Assembly (NCBI GenBank): GCA_003142935.1
Contig: PLOG01000175.1
Span: 1-50,206 of the forward strand
Direction of reading: 5' to 3'
From: Acidobacteriaceae bacterium
GTDB taxonomy: Bacteria > Acidobacteriota > Terriglobia > Terriglobales > Acidobacteriaceae
DNA: 50,206 nt
The position numbers and the translations under genes are program-made. The first letter of the stretch is position 1. Each line of letters opens with the position of its first letter. Under the pieces are notes generated by a model that saw only the letters and a list, made by a program, of their open reading frames with translations, searched no databases and had not been told where the DNA came from. This document shows positions 1 through 7,840 of the stretch, piece by piece.

Positions 1-548
1 TGCGAGAAGGTCAACTGCCGCGTCGCCTGCACCACCAGCATTCCGTTAGGCAGCACGTCGACGACCTCGGCGCCGAAGATGGTGGCGAGGCTGGAGTTGG
101 TGGTGCTCTGCCCCTGCGCCGTCAGTCCCGAGGCCGCGGTCATGCCGACCAGATTCTGCAGCGCGTTCCCGGCCTTCAGCTTGCCGAAAAGCCCGGTCAG
201 GCCGGAGTTGGCGCTGGAAGCTCGCGAGTTCTTGACCTGGCCGTCGGTCGAGGCGGCCAGACTCTCGGTGACGACGATCGAAACCACGTCGTGGAGGCGC
301 ACCGCCTTGGCATCGGTGGCTAGCCGGACCAGCCGGCCTTCGGTACTCCAGATCGATCCCGTGGTGCGGACCTCGGCTGCCTGCTGCGCGCGCACCCTCT
401 GGATGTAGGCGTTCAAAGCCGTCTCCGGCGGGGTCGTTTTGACTGCCACGGCCGGTTTTGGCGCTCGAGCAGACACGGGAGTTGCCATTGACGCCTGAAA
501 GGTCACGCACAGAGTCACGAGGATGGCGATTTTCGAAATCGACTTCAT
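1..548 (-). CDS. flgH: Flagellar L-ring protein FlgH (3' end beyond window)
   Basis: The reading frame from the ATG at 548 runs off the left edge, so about 182 N-terminal residues are visible. FlgH builds the outer-membrane L ring that acts as a bushing for the flagellar rod. The protein opens with a hydrophobic signal segment (about residues 5-22) and then shows GSIW near residue 65 followed by the DVVSIVVTE block, both typical of FlgH. No clear lipobox cysteine follows the signal segment (the only early cysteine is about residue 14), which is unusual for a family of lipoproteins. The start overlaps the flgA stop as ATGA, implying translational coupling. It is the last visible gene of the flgF-flgG-flgA-flgH run. 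The FlgH assignment is strong; the lipoprotein question is open. Confidence 0.87.
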   Translation of the reverse strand, partial: MKSISKIAILVTLCVTFQASMATPVSARAPKPAVAVKTTPPETALNAYIQRVRAQQAAEVRTTGSIWSTEGRLVRLATDAKAVRLHDVVSIVVTESLAASTDGQVKNSRASSANSGLTGLFGKLKAGNALQNLVGMTAASGLTAQGQSTTNSSLATIFGAEVVDVLPNGMLVVQATRQLTFS

Positions 549-982
549 GGCCGTGCCCTCGTTTCCGCCGCGAAGGCTGCGCGGCCAGGTCCCAAGGCCA
601 CTGCCTCGACCACGTTACCGCCAATCGCCAAGCGCAGCTTCAAGAGGCCTCCGAGCTGAGCCGGGCCCAGCGCCACGGCCTCAAGGCGTACCTGAACCAA
701 GGGGGTATTCTCTTCGACGATCAGCCGGTCTCCGGTGTGAATGACGGGCACGAGCTGGGGCTGGTCTGAAGCGGTTCCCGCTCCCGGTTGCCGGCGTTCG
801 TTCAGGCTGGCAACCAGGACCAGGCGTCCGGGGCCACCGGGCTGGCCGGTGCCGGGCATCAGCAGCCATCGATCCCCGGAGCTGGGGTCGTCGATTTCGC
901 GGAGAACCTGGCCCGCCAAAGGCCATTGGCAGCAGAGGGCCAGAATCGCCATGCCGATCACCCGTTTCGCCCCAGGATTCAT
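545..982 (-). CDS. flgA: Flagella basal body P-ring formation protein FlgA (short form)
   Basis: Encodes 145 residues with an N-terminal signal peptide (MNPGAKRV followed by a hydrophobic stretch to about residue 24). The C-terminal half (about 80-135) resembles the SAF/FlgA domain, with VIHTGDRLIVEENTPLVQVR and a following LGG-LLKLRL segment. FlgA is a periplasmic chaperone for P-ring (FlgI) assembly. At 145 residues it is shorter than the usual 200-plus, lacking most of the N-terminal half. Position supports the call: it lies between flgG and flgH and overlaps flgH by 4 bp. The domain match alone is moderate; the context makes FlgA likely. Confidence 0.72.
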   Translation of the reverse strand: MNPGAKRVIGMAILALCCQWPLAGQVLREIDDPSSGDRWLLMPGTGQPGGPGRLVLVASLNERRQPGAGTASDQPQLVPVIHTGDRLIVEENTPLVQVRLEAVALGPAQLGGLLKLRLAIGGNVVEAVALGPGRAAFAAETRARP

Positions 983-1047
983 TCCGTCTGCCCCCAGCGC
1001 CTACCCCTGCTTCGGCGACGCCCAATTCTTCATCTATTCATTGCACT

Positions 1048-1836
1048 TTATCTCGTCATATTATTGACTTGAGAATACATATCGTCTGCAGCCTTGATCA
1101 CTTTGGAGTTCGATTCGTAGGCCCGCTGGGCGAGCACCATCTGCACAAACTCGGTGACCACGTCCACATTCGAGTTTTCGAGGTAGCCCTGCTGAAGCGT
1201 TCCCATGCCCTCTGTCCCTCCGGGATTGCCCAGCACCGCGTCGCCGGAGTTGAGCGTGGCCGTAAGCAGATTCGCGCCCATGCTCTCCAGGCCCCCGGGA
1301 TTGGGAAAGGTGGCCAGTTGCAACTGGCCTAGCTGCGAAGGATTCTGCTGCCCGGCCAGGGTCGCGTTCACCACTCCATATTGGGTGATGGTGACGGCTG
1401 TGGCGTTGGCCGGAATAGTGATGGTGGGAATCACCGGGTCGCCGGCGGTGGTGACCAGGGTCCCCTGATTGTTGAGCTGGAACTGGCCGGCGCGAGTGTA
1501 GGCAATGGTGCCGTCGGGCCGCTGGACCTGGAAGAAGCCGGTGCCCTCGATGGCTAGATCGAGCGGGTTGTCGGTCTCGTTCAGCGAGCCCTGGGTATTG
1601 ATGACCTCGGTGGCGGCCGATTTTGTGCCGAGCCCGATCTGCAACCCGGCCGAAACCGTGCTCTGGCTCTGCGCTGCGCCCGGCGTCACCAGATTCTGGT
1701 ACACCATGTCCTGAAACTCCAGACGCAACTGGCGAAAGCCGGTGGTCGAGGAGTTGGCCAGGTTGTTGGCGATGGTGTCCAGATTCAACTGCTGCGCGCT
1801 CATGCCGCTGGCGGCTGTATACAAGGCTCGAATCAT
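1048..1836 (-). CDS. flgG: Flagellar distal rod protein FlgG
   Basis: A 262-residue protein, the normal FlgG length. It begins MIRALYTAASGMSAQQLNLDTIANNLANSSTTGF, the classic N-terminal flagellar rod motif with the ANNLANSSTTGF core, and ends with the matching coiled-coil region (VDVVTEFVQMVLAQRAYESNSKVIKAADDM). The central LDLAIEGTGFFQVQRPDGTIAYTRAGQF is the FlgG/FlgE family signature. FlgG forms the distal rod that crosses the P and L rings and is exported through the flagellar type III apparatus, so it has no Sec signal. It follows flgF after 37 bp and precedes flgA, the usual basal-body order. Confidence 0.96.
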   Translation of the reverse strand: MIRALYTAASGMSAQQLNLDTIANNLANSSTTGFRQLRLEFQDMVYQNLVTPGAAQSQSTVSAGLQIGLGTKSAATEVINTQGSLNETDNPLDLAIEGTGFFQVQRPDGTIAYTRAGQFQLNNQGTLVTTAGDPVIPTITIPANATAVTITQYGVVNATLAGQQNPSQLGQLQLATFPNPGGLESMGANLLTATLNSGDAVLGNPGGTEGMGTLQQGYLENSNVDVVTEFVQMVLAQRAYESNSKVIKAADDMYSQVNNMTR

Positions 1837-1873
1837 CGTTATCTCCTAAAGACAGTGAACAGTCCACTGCCTC

Positions 1874-2611
1874 TTACACCCTGGGCAGGTCCTCGGTGGC
1901 AATCTTGTTGAACTCGGTGTGGAAGACGGTGAGCGCCTTCTGCATCATCTCCGCCTCGCGCTGCATGACGATCAGATTGAGCGAACCCTGGACGACATCC
2001 TGATTGGCGGACTCGATGGCTCCCTGATGGATCGAGGCGGTTATCGAGGCCAGCGGCTGAACCCCGGCCGGCGCGACGTAGCGGTTGGCGCCTTCGGGCT
2101 TCAAGTCGGTTCCGGCGGGAAAGGTGAGAACGCCGACGGTCGCGACCGTGCCGCCGGCTACCGATAGAACGCCATCGGCGCCCACCGTCACCTCGCCCGG
2201 CGGAACCGGAATCAGCTTGCCCGCCGCCGACAGCACCGGCTCACCTTTGGAAGTCACGAGTTGCCCGTTCGGGGCGCGATGAAAGCTGCCGTCGCGGGTG
2301 TAGCGAAGACCGTTCGCCGTCTGAATTTGAAAGAATCCATCGCCCTGGATGGCCAGATCGAGGGGATTGCCGGTGGTTTGGAGGGGTCCCTGGGCCATGC
2401 TGAGGCGGTCGCCGCCCAGAAGACCGTAGTTATTCACCGTCTGGCCCAACTGGGAGTCCGCGGCATCGGGCCCCAGCACCACGGAACGAAAGTACTCGCG
2501 TTCCGCCCTATACCCCGGAGTCTGCGCATTGGCAAGATTCGAGGCGGCGGTATCGAGGGCCTGGGTTCGAGCCACCAGTCCGGTCATCGCCGCGTAATAC
2601 CCACTGTCCAT
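1874..2611 (-). CDS. flgF: Flagellar proximal rod protein FlgF (flagellar hook-basal body protein)
   Basis: From the ATG at 2611 this encodes 245 residues. That start was preferred over an upstream in-frame codon at 2641 because AGGAGA lies 7 bp before it and the protein then begins MDSGYYAAMTGLVARTQALDTAASNLAN, matching the flagellar rod N-terminus. The segment LDLAIQGDGFFQIQTANGLRYTRDGSF is the FlgE/F/G signature, and the C-terminal helix ends in the MMQKALTVFHTEFNKIA type. FlgF is a proximal rod subunit. It is followed directly by flgG. A FlgG paralogue is the only serious alternative; order and sequence favour FlgF. Confidence 0.9.
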   Translation of the reverse strand: MDSGYYAAMTGLVARTQALDTAASNLANAQTPGYRAEREYFRSVVLGPDAADSQLGQTVNNYGLLGGDRLSMAQGPLQTTGNPLDLAIQGDGFFQIQTANGLRYTRDGSFHRAPNGQLVTSKGEPVLSAAGKLIPVPPGEVTVGADGVLSVAGGTVATVGVLTFPAGTDLKPEGANRYVAPAGVQPLASITASIHQGAIESANQDVVQGSLNLIVMQREAEMMQKALTVFHTEFNKIATEDLPRV

Positions 2612-2878
2612 CGCAAGCTCTCCTGACAATCGGAGAACCATGCAGATGATGTGCCGTGGAAGAGAACGAGGGATTAGAGCAAGTTATGAATGCGGGGCAA
2701 CAGACTGAAAGCAGAGCATGGGGCGCGTCTCGCGGCTCCCGGACGCCTCCGTCTACACCGATCCTCGCGCAAAGTGGCAGAGCGGGAGGCTCGTCACGGA
2801 ACGTGTGCACCCCTCCACGCAGGGCGCAACCCCGGCACGACGGGTGCAACTCTCGCGCATGGCGGCTGAGACCGGGGG

Positions 2879-3385
2879 TTACTGCAGGCCGTCGCAGACG
2901 ATGGTGACGTCAAAGCTCGATCCATCAAAAAGATAGAAATGGTGTAGCTGGAACTCGGGCGCCTGCACGTGGAGCTTGTAGTTGCTGCCGGTAATGACGG
3001 CTGGAACCGAGAGTCCGCAGTTGGCGGCCAGCTCCGGGACCCTGCCCTTCCAGGAGCCGGCAAGCATGTTGCATAATTCGCCGATTCCGTCTTTCACGGT
3101 GTCGTCGATCTCCTCGAACTCCATGCCGGTCATATGCGCGGCGATCTCCATGGCAGCCTTGCGGCCGGATCTGAAGACGCAAGCCCCGCTGAGCAAGCCG
3201 CCGAACCCGACCACCGCGGTCACCGACTCCGGCTCCTTATCGTGCTGGTCGACCGGTGCGAGGTCGCGCCGGCAATCGACGCCGAGCATCAGTTTAAAGA
3301 CCTCTTCCACGCTCGAATCCAGATTTTTCGGATCGGAAACCTGTTCGAGGGATGCACGCAACGATACCGCCATGGTTGGCTCCAT
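2879..3385 (-). CDS. cheX: CheX-like chemotaxis phosphatase (CheC/CheX/FliY family)
   Basis: Contains DGIGELCNMLAGSWKG, which fits the CheC/CheX active-site helix D-x3-E-x2-N-x3-G exactly. These proteins dephosphorylate CheY-P, resetting the flagellar motor signal. The frame opens at 3448, but residues before MEPTMAVSL do not look conserved, so the ATG at 3385 (about 168 residues) was chosen; the next ATG at 3373 has GGAG six bases upstream and is equally possible. It lies 78 bp downstream of cheY in the same direction, so signal carrier and phosphatase are probably co-expressed from the sigma-28 promoter upstream of cheY. One active-site helix, as in CheX, is seen rather than the two of CheC. 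Confidence 0.8.
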   Translation of the reverse strand: MEPTMAVSLRASLEQVSDPKNLDSSVEEVFKLMLGVDCRRDLAPVDQHDKEPESVTAVVGFGGLLSGACVFRSGRKAAMEIAAHMTGMEFEEIDDTVKDGIGELCNMLAGSWKGRVPELAANCGLSVPAVITGSNYKLHVQAPEFQLHHFYLFDGSSFDVTIVCDGLQ

Positions 3386-3463
3386 TTCTATTCCGCCGCC
3401 TCTCCGCCCCGTCGCGACAGCGGCCTTACGCACTCCGTTTAACAGCACGGGGGCTCCTTCCGG

Positions 3464-3847
3464 TCAAGCCGCATGGATCAGCGGCAGAACCCGTTCTTTC
3501 ACCTGTTCGGCCGTAAACGGCTTGCGGATATATCCCCGTGCGCCGGCCTCGATCGCCTGCTTGACATGCTCCTCGCTCGATTCGGTGGTGATCATCACCA
3601 CCGGAACGCCGGGAGCCAGGTTTTGGGCGCGAATCTGGCGTAGAAACTCCAGACCGTCCATCGACGGCATATTGATATCGGAGAGGATCAGGTCGACCTG
3701 CTTGACCTTCAGCACCTCCAGCCCCTCGACTCCGCTACCGGCTTCGTAAACCACCAGGGGGTCCAAACCCGCCTGGCGCAGAGAGCGTTCCACGATCTTC
3801 CTCATTACCGAAGAATCGTCAACGATCAGGGTGTGAATTTCGCTCAT
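3464..3847 (-). CDS. cheY: Chemotaxis response regulator CheY
   Basis: A 127-residue stand-alone receiver domain with no output domain. The acidic pocket is D10/D11 (LIVDDSSVMRK), the phospho-acceptor is D57 in LILSDINMPSMDG, and the conserved switch Thr and Lys appear in VVMITTES and IRKPF. The SSVMRKI segment after the acid pair is characteristic of CheY of the flagellar type. Phospho-CheY binds FliM and FliN, both encoded just upstream in this cluster, and cheX follows. A good ribosome site (AGGAG) precedes the start, and a sigma-28 type promoter lies 25-51 bp upstream, so it is probably a late flagellar gene. Confidence 0.95.
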   Translation of the reverse strand: MSEIHTLIVDDSSVMRKIVERSLRQAGLDPLVVYEAGSGVEGLEVLKVKQVDLILSDINMPSMDGLEFLRQIRAQNLAPGVPVVMITTESSEEHVKQAIEAGARGYIRKPFTAEQVKERVLPLIHAA

Positions 3848-3871
3848 TCCCAGGCTCCTTTGCTAGAGTTC

Positions 3872-3898
3872 TTATCGGCTGTGCTTGGCATTCCTTGA
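3872..3898 (-). promoter_or_regulatory. Sigma-28 (FliA) type promoter upstream of cheY
   Basis: On the minus strand the sequence reads TCAA, 15 bases, then GCCGATAA. The FliA consensus is TAAA-N15-GCCGATAA, so the -10 box is perfect, the spacing is exact and the -35 box has one mismatch. It ends 25 bp upstream of the cheY ATG inside the 123-bp gap after the MshEN-like gene. fliA itself is encoded in this cluster at 6821. This predicts late-class transcription of cheY, cheX and possibly the flgF-flgG-flgA-flgH genes beyond. Confidence 0.78.
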
Positions 3899-3901
3899 GA
3901 G

Positions 3902-3960
3902 GCCCATTCTTGCGATACCACTCCAGAGCTGCCCATTCTTGCGAAGCCCATTGCGGAGCT
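3902..3960. repeat. Imperfect 29-bp tandem direct repeat
   Basis: The 14-base string GCCCATTCTTGCGA occurs at 3902-3915 and again at 3931-3944, and each copy ends in GAGCT near 3930 and 3960. It lies between the MshEN-like gene and the cheY promoter. A third partial GCCCATT is present at 3946-3952. No function is evident. Confidence 0.6.
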
Positions 3961-3970
3961 GACGTGCCCG

Positions 3971-4981
3971 TCAATGGGCGCGGACCGAACAGATCAGGTC
4001 CTCCACCGATGCCGGGTTCGGCAAGCGGCCTCGCTGGGGACGGAGCCACATCCGCATCCACAGGCAGTCGTGCATCCGCACCAGGCGGGATTCCACCGGC
4101 CGGGCCCGCTCGATGCGCTTGGCGAGCGCCTGCACCAGCGCCGGTTGCGAGCCGGCTTCAATCAGCTCGACGGCGGGAAACCTGGCATTCAACATGCGCG
4201 CATGCGCCGGCCTGAACAGCGATTCCTGCACCAGCCCGCTTTCAACCCGCAGCCCGGTCATGCGCTCGACGGACAGGGCCAGCACCGGGTCGAGACGGGA
4301 TTCAAAGCCCAGATAGAGGATCTTTCCCGCCGCCACGCGCAGAGGCAAGGCGCCAAAGGCGTCCACAAACAGGCGGGGCAATAGAGCCGTAAGCCCCTCG
4401 GGGTCGTGCATTTCGATTCCCAGCACCGGGCAGCTCCATTGCAGGCCGAGCGCCCTGGTCACCAACAGCTCGCTGACCCCCTCCTGGCGCACCAGCCACT
4501 GCCCCAGACGGCCGCCGCCGGCAGCCTTCTGCGCTCCCAGCGCCCCGCGCAACTGCAATCCGGTGATCCAGCCTTGCTCCAGCATGGCCAGGCCCAGCGG
4601 GATACGGTGGCGATGGCTTTCCTCGCCGGTCCCCTGCGCCTCCATCTCCCGGCCGACGCCGGCCTCGAGCTGAGCCGCCGTACAGGCCGCCGAGCAGCTC
4701 CAGCCGCCTTCGAAGACCGGTCCGGAACGGCTTCGCCAGAGCTTGAGCCATCCCGAGGCGCAGCCGGGATTGGCGCAAGTGGCAAAGATTCCAGCGCGTT
4801 GCCCCGCGCTCATCCCCCAAGGCGGGTTCACGGGTGCGCTCCCAGGCGCATTCAGGCGCGCCTTCAGGGGGCTCCCGCGCCGAACCTCTTCCGGGTAGGT
4901 TCCCGGGACGGGGGCGCCCCTGTCCAGCGCGGCCCCGCGGGCTCTGGTTGTCTTGCCCAGGTATCGTGTCAAAATAGGCAT
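3971..4981 (-). CDS. Zinc-ribbon plus MshEN-like (GspE N-terminal) protein in flagellar cluster
   Basis: The frame is open well upstream, but the real start is taken as the ATG at 4981 (MPILTRYLGK), overlapping the end of fliN by 13 bp and giving 336 residues. Residues about 65-110 hold a paired-cysteine motif (TCANPGCASGW, then WSCSAACTA), suggesting a zinc ribbon. The next part has two tandem units like the type II secretion GspE N-terminal / MshEN domain: PLGLAMLEQG...ALGAQ and RLGQWLVRQEG...ALGLQ. MshEN domains bind cyclic-di-GMP, but here the first unit has Pro where the motif Arg sits and the second has a shifted Gly, so binding is uncertain. There is no ATPase domain. It may link second-messenger signalling to the switch; this is inference from domain type and place. 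Confidence 0.68.
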   Translation of the reverse strand: MPILTRYLGKTTRARGAALDRGAPVPGTYPEEVRRGSPLKARLNAPGSAPVNPPWGMSAGQRAGIFATCANPGCASGWLKLWRSRSGPVFEGGWSCSAACTAAQLEAGVGREMEAQGTGEESHRHRIPLGLAMLEQGWITGLQLRGALGAQKAAGGGRLGQWLVRQEGVSELLVTRALGLQWSCPVLGIEMHDPEGLTALLPRLFVDAFGALPLRVAAGKILYLGFESRLDPVLALSVERMTGLRVESGLVQESLFRPAHARMLNARFPAVELIEAGSQPALVQALAKRIERARPVESRLVRMHDCLWMRMWLRPQRGRLPNPASVEDLICSVRAH

Positions 4982-5739
4982 CGTATGCTCTCCAGCCGTT
5001 TTCGCGGCGCGGCAACTTCGGTGACGCGGAGGCCGAAGTTGCCGTTCACCAGCACCACCTCGCCGCGGGCCACAATCTTGTCGCCGACAATCAGATCCAC
5101 CGGATCCGAGACATGCCGGTCGAGCTGAACCACGTCGCCGGGGCCGAGATCGAGAATTTCGCCCAGCGGCATCTCCCGGCAGCCGAAGCGCAAGGAAGCC
5201 TCGAGCTCGACATCGAGCAGCAGCTCCAGGCCCGGAGTTAAACCGGGGGAAAGCGTGGGAACTGGCGGGGCTGGCGGCGCAGGGGCCGAGGCCGCCGGGC
5301 CAGGCGCGGCAACGGCCGCCGGTTTGGAGGCGCGCACCTCGTCCCGCACCATGATCGTCCAGGACCGGTCGCCGGACTTCAACTGGAACGCGCGCGTGAC
5401 CTTGGCCTCGCCGGAGCTTTCCTCGAACTTCTCGGCGCGGCACTTCGTGCCGGTTTGGGCAAGCAGTTCCCCGGCCGCCGCGTTGATTGTTTCCTGCAGC
5501 AGTTCTCCCCACCCGGCTTTTTGGTCGGTCCCCTCGCCCAGCAGCGGTGTTTCCAGAATCGAGGCGTCGAGCACGATGGCAAAGCGCCCCTCCACGTCTC
5601 CGGTAATCGAGGCGACGAAGCCGAACGAACCTGCCGAAAACGGCTTGGGCAGCGCGTCGGCCAGTTCCGGCTCTCCGGCCAGGGCCTGCTGAAACAGGTC
5701 CGTGGCCACCTGCGTCCAGCAATCCATGTAGTTTTTCAT
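4969..5739 (-). CDS. fliN: Flagellar motor switch protein FliN, FliY-like with CheC-type N-terminal domain
   Basis: A 256-residue protein with two domains joined by an Ala/Pro-rich linker (about residues 138-162). The C-terminal SpoA domain (LLLDVELEASLRFGCREMPLGEILDLGPGDVVQLD...) is that of FliN in the C ring. The N-terminal domain carries ELLQETINAAAGELL, a degenerate version of the CheC helix with Glu in place of the first Asp/Ser, so FliY-like phosphatase activity is possible but not assured. The start overlaps the fliM stop by 4 bp (ATGA), indicating coupled translation of two switch proteins. A second, shorter SpoA protein is encoded at 13474. Confidence 0.88.
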   Translation of the reverse strand: MKNYMDCWTQVATDLFQQALAGEPELADALPKPFSAGSFGFVASITGDVEGRFAIVLDASILETPLLGEGTDQKAGWGELLQETINAAAGELLAQTGTKCRAEKFEESSGEAKVTRAFQLKSGDRSWTIMVRDEVRASKPAAVAAPGPAASAPAPPAPPVPTLSPGLTPGLELLLDVELEASLRFGCREMPLGEILDLGPGDVVQLDRHVSDPVDLIVGDKIVARGEVVLVNGNFGLRVTEVAAPRKRLESIRCLF

Positions 5740-6716
5740 GGGCCGGCCTCGGGAACGGGTTGCCCGGTAACTGCGCGTTCAATGCGGGCGGCGCGGTGGG
5801 CTCCCTGACGGATGGCCTGGGCCTCGGACAGCGTCTGCACGCCGACCTTCCAGACCAGCGGCGCGTTGGCGGCCAGATCCAGGCGCAGAACGCTGCCCGG
5901 CTCGAGATTTTCGATGGTGCTGGCTGCCAGGCGCACCGTCGGCAGTTGCAGCGAGCAGCCAAAGCGGATTCGGCGCGCGGCGGCGCCCATACGTTCCTCT
6001 GTATCGCCGGCATGGCGGCGGCGGCGTCCCCAGTCCGAGGTCAGCCGGCGCAGGATGGTGTTGGCCACGACCGCGGGAAAAGCCAGGTTGAGCAGGCCGG
6101 AGCTGTGCGGCATGCGAATCTCAAAGCTCAGGCAGAGGGTCTTCTCGTTGACCGAGATGATGCGCGCCACCTGGGTTTGCATCTGGCGGCGCTCGAAGTT
6201 GAAGCTGAGACCCACCGGCTGCCAGGCCGCGGTCAGCTCGCGGCAGACGATTTCGACCACGCTGCCCAGAATTGACTCTTCGATGTCGGTCAGCTCGCGC
6301 AGCGGTCCGTCCTTGCCCTCGCCGCCGAGAAGAAGATCGATGATAGGCGGCGCCAGGCCCAGATCGAGCTGCAGGACCGAAAGCGCGCCCAGCGGCTCCA
6401 GGCGCACCGAGGCGACATAGCTGATCTCGGGAATGCGGAGCAGAAATTCGTTGAACTGAATCTGCTCGGCCGAGACCAGGTTGACCTGAAAGCGGGTGCG
6501 CAGCCAGGCGGCCAGATTGTGGGTCAGGTTGCGGGCAAACAGGTCGTTCAACATGCTGATGGCGCGCAACTGCTCGGTCGAGATCTGCCCGGCGGAGGAA
6601 TAGCTGTAGGGCACGACCTTGGCGCGCACCTCGGCCTGGGCAGCGTCCGGCGTCGAGCTGCGGGCAGCCTGGAAAAGAGCATCGATTTCATTCTGCTTCA
6701 GCGTCTTTTCGATCAA
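5736..6716 (-). CDS. fliM: Flagellar motor switch protein FliM
   Basis: 326 residues, typical for FliM. The N-terminal KTLKQNEIDALFQAA matches the CheY-P binding peptide. The middle domain includes QISTEQLRAISMLNDLFARNLTHNLAAWLR and IIDLLLGGEGKDGPLRELTDIE, with the family GG-x-G region. The C-terminal part (about 245-310) carries the FliN-type SpoA fold. FliM links the MS ring to FliN and receives the chemotaxis signal that sets rotation direction. It overlaps the FliY-like fliN by 4 bp and lies about 100 bp downstream of fliA. Confidence 0.96.
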   Translation of the reverse strand: MIEKTLKQNEIDALFQAARSSTPDAAQAEVRAKVVPYSYSSAGQISTEQLRAISMLNDLFARNLTHNLAAWLRTRFQVNLVSAEQIQFNEFLLRIPEISYVASVRLEPLGALSVLQLDLGLAPPIIDLLLGGEGKDGPLRELTDIEESILGSVVEIVCRELTAAWQPVGLSFNFERRQMQTQVARIISVNEKTLCLSFEIRMPHSSGLLNLAFPAVVANTILRRLTSDWGRRRRHAGDTEERMGAAARRIRFGCSLQLPTVRLAASTIENLEPGSVLRLDLAANAPLVWKVGVQTLSEAQAIRQGAHRAARIERAVTGQPVPEAGP

Positions 6717-6820
6717 CTCTCGTCTCCTCCGCGGGGGCTCGCTTCTATCTGCTGCTTAACTCGATCCATCCTTGTCAATTCTTCCTTTGCGGCTTCCCTC
6801 GCCGCCATTCCGTGCCGCCC

Positions 6821-7684
6821 TCAGACCGTCTGGCGCCGCGGGCGCTCATTGGCGCGGCGCGTCCCGGTTTTCTCAAAGGCGCCGTGCGCCGCCAGATCCT
6901 TGAGGGCGCTGCGCAGATGCACTACAGCCGATGCGTGGACCTGCGAGACTCTTGACTCGACCACGCCCAGCGCCAGACCAATTTCGCGCATGGTCATCTC
7001 TTCGTAGTAGTAGAGCGTCATGACCAGCCGTTCCCGGTCGGGCAGATTGGCGATAGCATCAGCCAGCCGCTCCTCGAGCTCGCCGCGAAGGCATTGGAAG
7101 AGCGGGTCGTCGTCGGGACGGCCGGGAAGGTAAGCCAGCTCCTCCTCGCCCGAGTCCTCGTTGCGCTCCATGTGCAGGGTGCCGATCTCCAGGCCCTTCA
7201 GGTCGCCGAGCAACTGCTGGTACTCCTCCAGGCCGAGTCCCATCTCCTCGGCCACCTCACCCTCCTCCGGGGCGTGGCCGGCGCGCGCCGTCAGCACGCG
7301 GATGGCTTCCTCGACCGCGCGCCCTTTGCGGCGCAGCTCGCGCGGACTCCAGTCCAGGGTGCGCAGGCTGTCCAGGATCGCGCCCCGGATGCGGAATTGG
7401 GCGTAACTGCGAAACTGCACCTTTTTGGCGGGATCGAACTTGGAAAACGCATCCATCAGCCCCACCACCCCGGCCGAGACCAGGTCTTCGATGTCCACAT
7501 GCTGAGGAAGCCGCTCATGAATGCGGCGAGCCAGGAAACGCACGATCGGAAGGTGTTCGAGCAGCACTCGCTCCTGCTCGCTGCTGAGCAGCGCGCCTGC
7601 CACTACGCCCGGCGGGTAGCCATCCCCTGCCGTGCTTCGGCGGGTTCGATTCTGATTTGCCGCGACCGCTGATTCCATTGCCAT
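6821..7684 (-). CDS. fliA: RNA polymerase sigma-28 factor FliA
   Basis: Shows sigma region 2 (LPIVRFLARRIHERLPQHVDIEDLVSAGVVGLMDAFSKFDPAKKVQFRSYAQFRIRGAILDSLR), a region-3 linker, and region 4 (LPDRERLVMTLYYYEEMTMREIGLALGVVESRVSQVHASAV). The D-WSPRELRRK segment after region 2 is typical of FliA/WhiG. The frame opens at 7834, directly after flhA. The ATG pair at 7684/7678 was preferred because the first 50 residues look unconserved, leaving about 287 residues. FliA directs late flagellar genes; a matching promoter lies upstream of cheY at 3872. No flhF or flhG gene lies between flhA and fliA. Confidence 0.93.
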   Translation of the reverse strand: MAMESAVAANQNRTRRSTAGDGYPPGVVAGALLSSEQERVLLEHLPIVRFLARRIHERLPQHVDIEDLVSAGVVGLMDAFSKFDPAKKVQFRSYAQFRIRGAILDSLRTLDWSPRELRRKGRAVEEAIRVLTARAGHAPEEGEVAEEMGLGLEEYQQLLGDLKGLEIGTLHMERNEDSGEEELAYLPGRPDDDPLFQCLRGELEERLADAIANLPDRERLVMTLYYYEEMTMREIGLALGVVESRVSQVHASAVVHLRSALKDLAAHGAFEKTGTRRANERPRRQTV

Positions 7685-7840
7685 TTCCACACTCTCGCTC
7701 TCGTCCTTCAGCCCGAATTCTGTCCGTTGCCGGTCCGTTCTTTGTCCATCCGCCGCGGGTAGCCGGTCTCGACTCACAACGTCCCTTCCCGGCGCACCGG
7801 TCCAAGGCCCCGGTTCAACATCCCGGCTCAACACACCCGC

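Noticed and set aside
46..624. 192-residue minus-strand open frame over flgH and flgA
   Set aside because: It is a frame-shifted reading of flgH and flgA; the true flgH frame is open to the window edge and shows FlgH motifs.
3898..3970. Short GCCCATT repeats as a CRISPR array
   Set aside because: Only two to three imperfect copies with no unique spacers of regular length and no cas genes in the window.
3971..6013. A 680-residue open frame on the minus strand covering fliM and fliN out of frame
   Set aside because: Its first 340 residues are Arg/Ala/Pro-rich antiframe sequence over the real fliM and fliN; only the part from 4981 is protein-like and is annotated separately.
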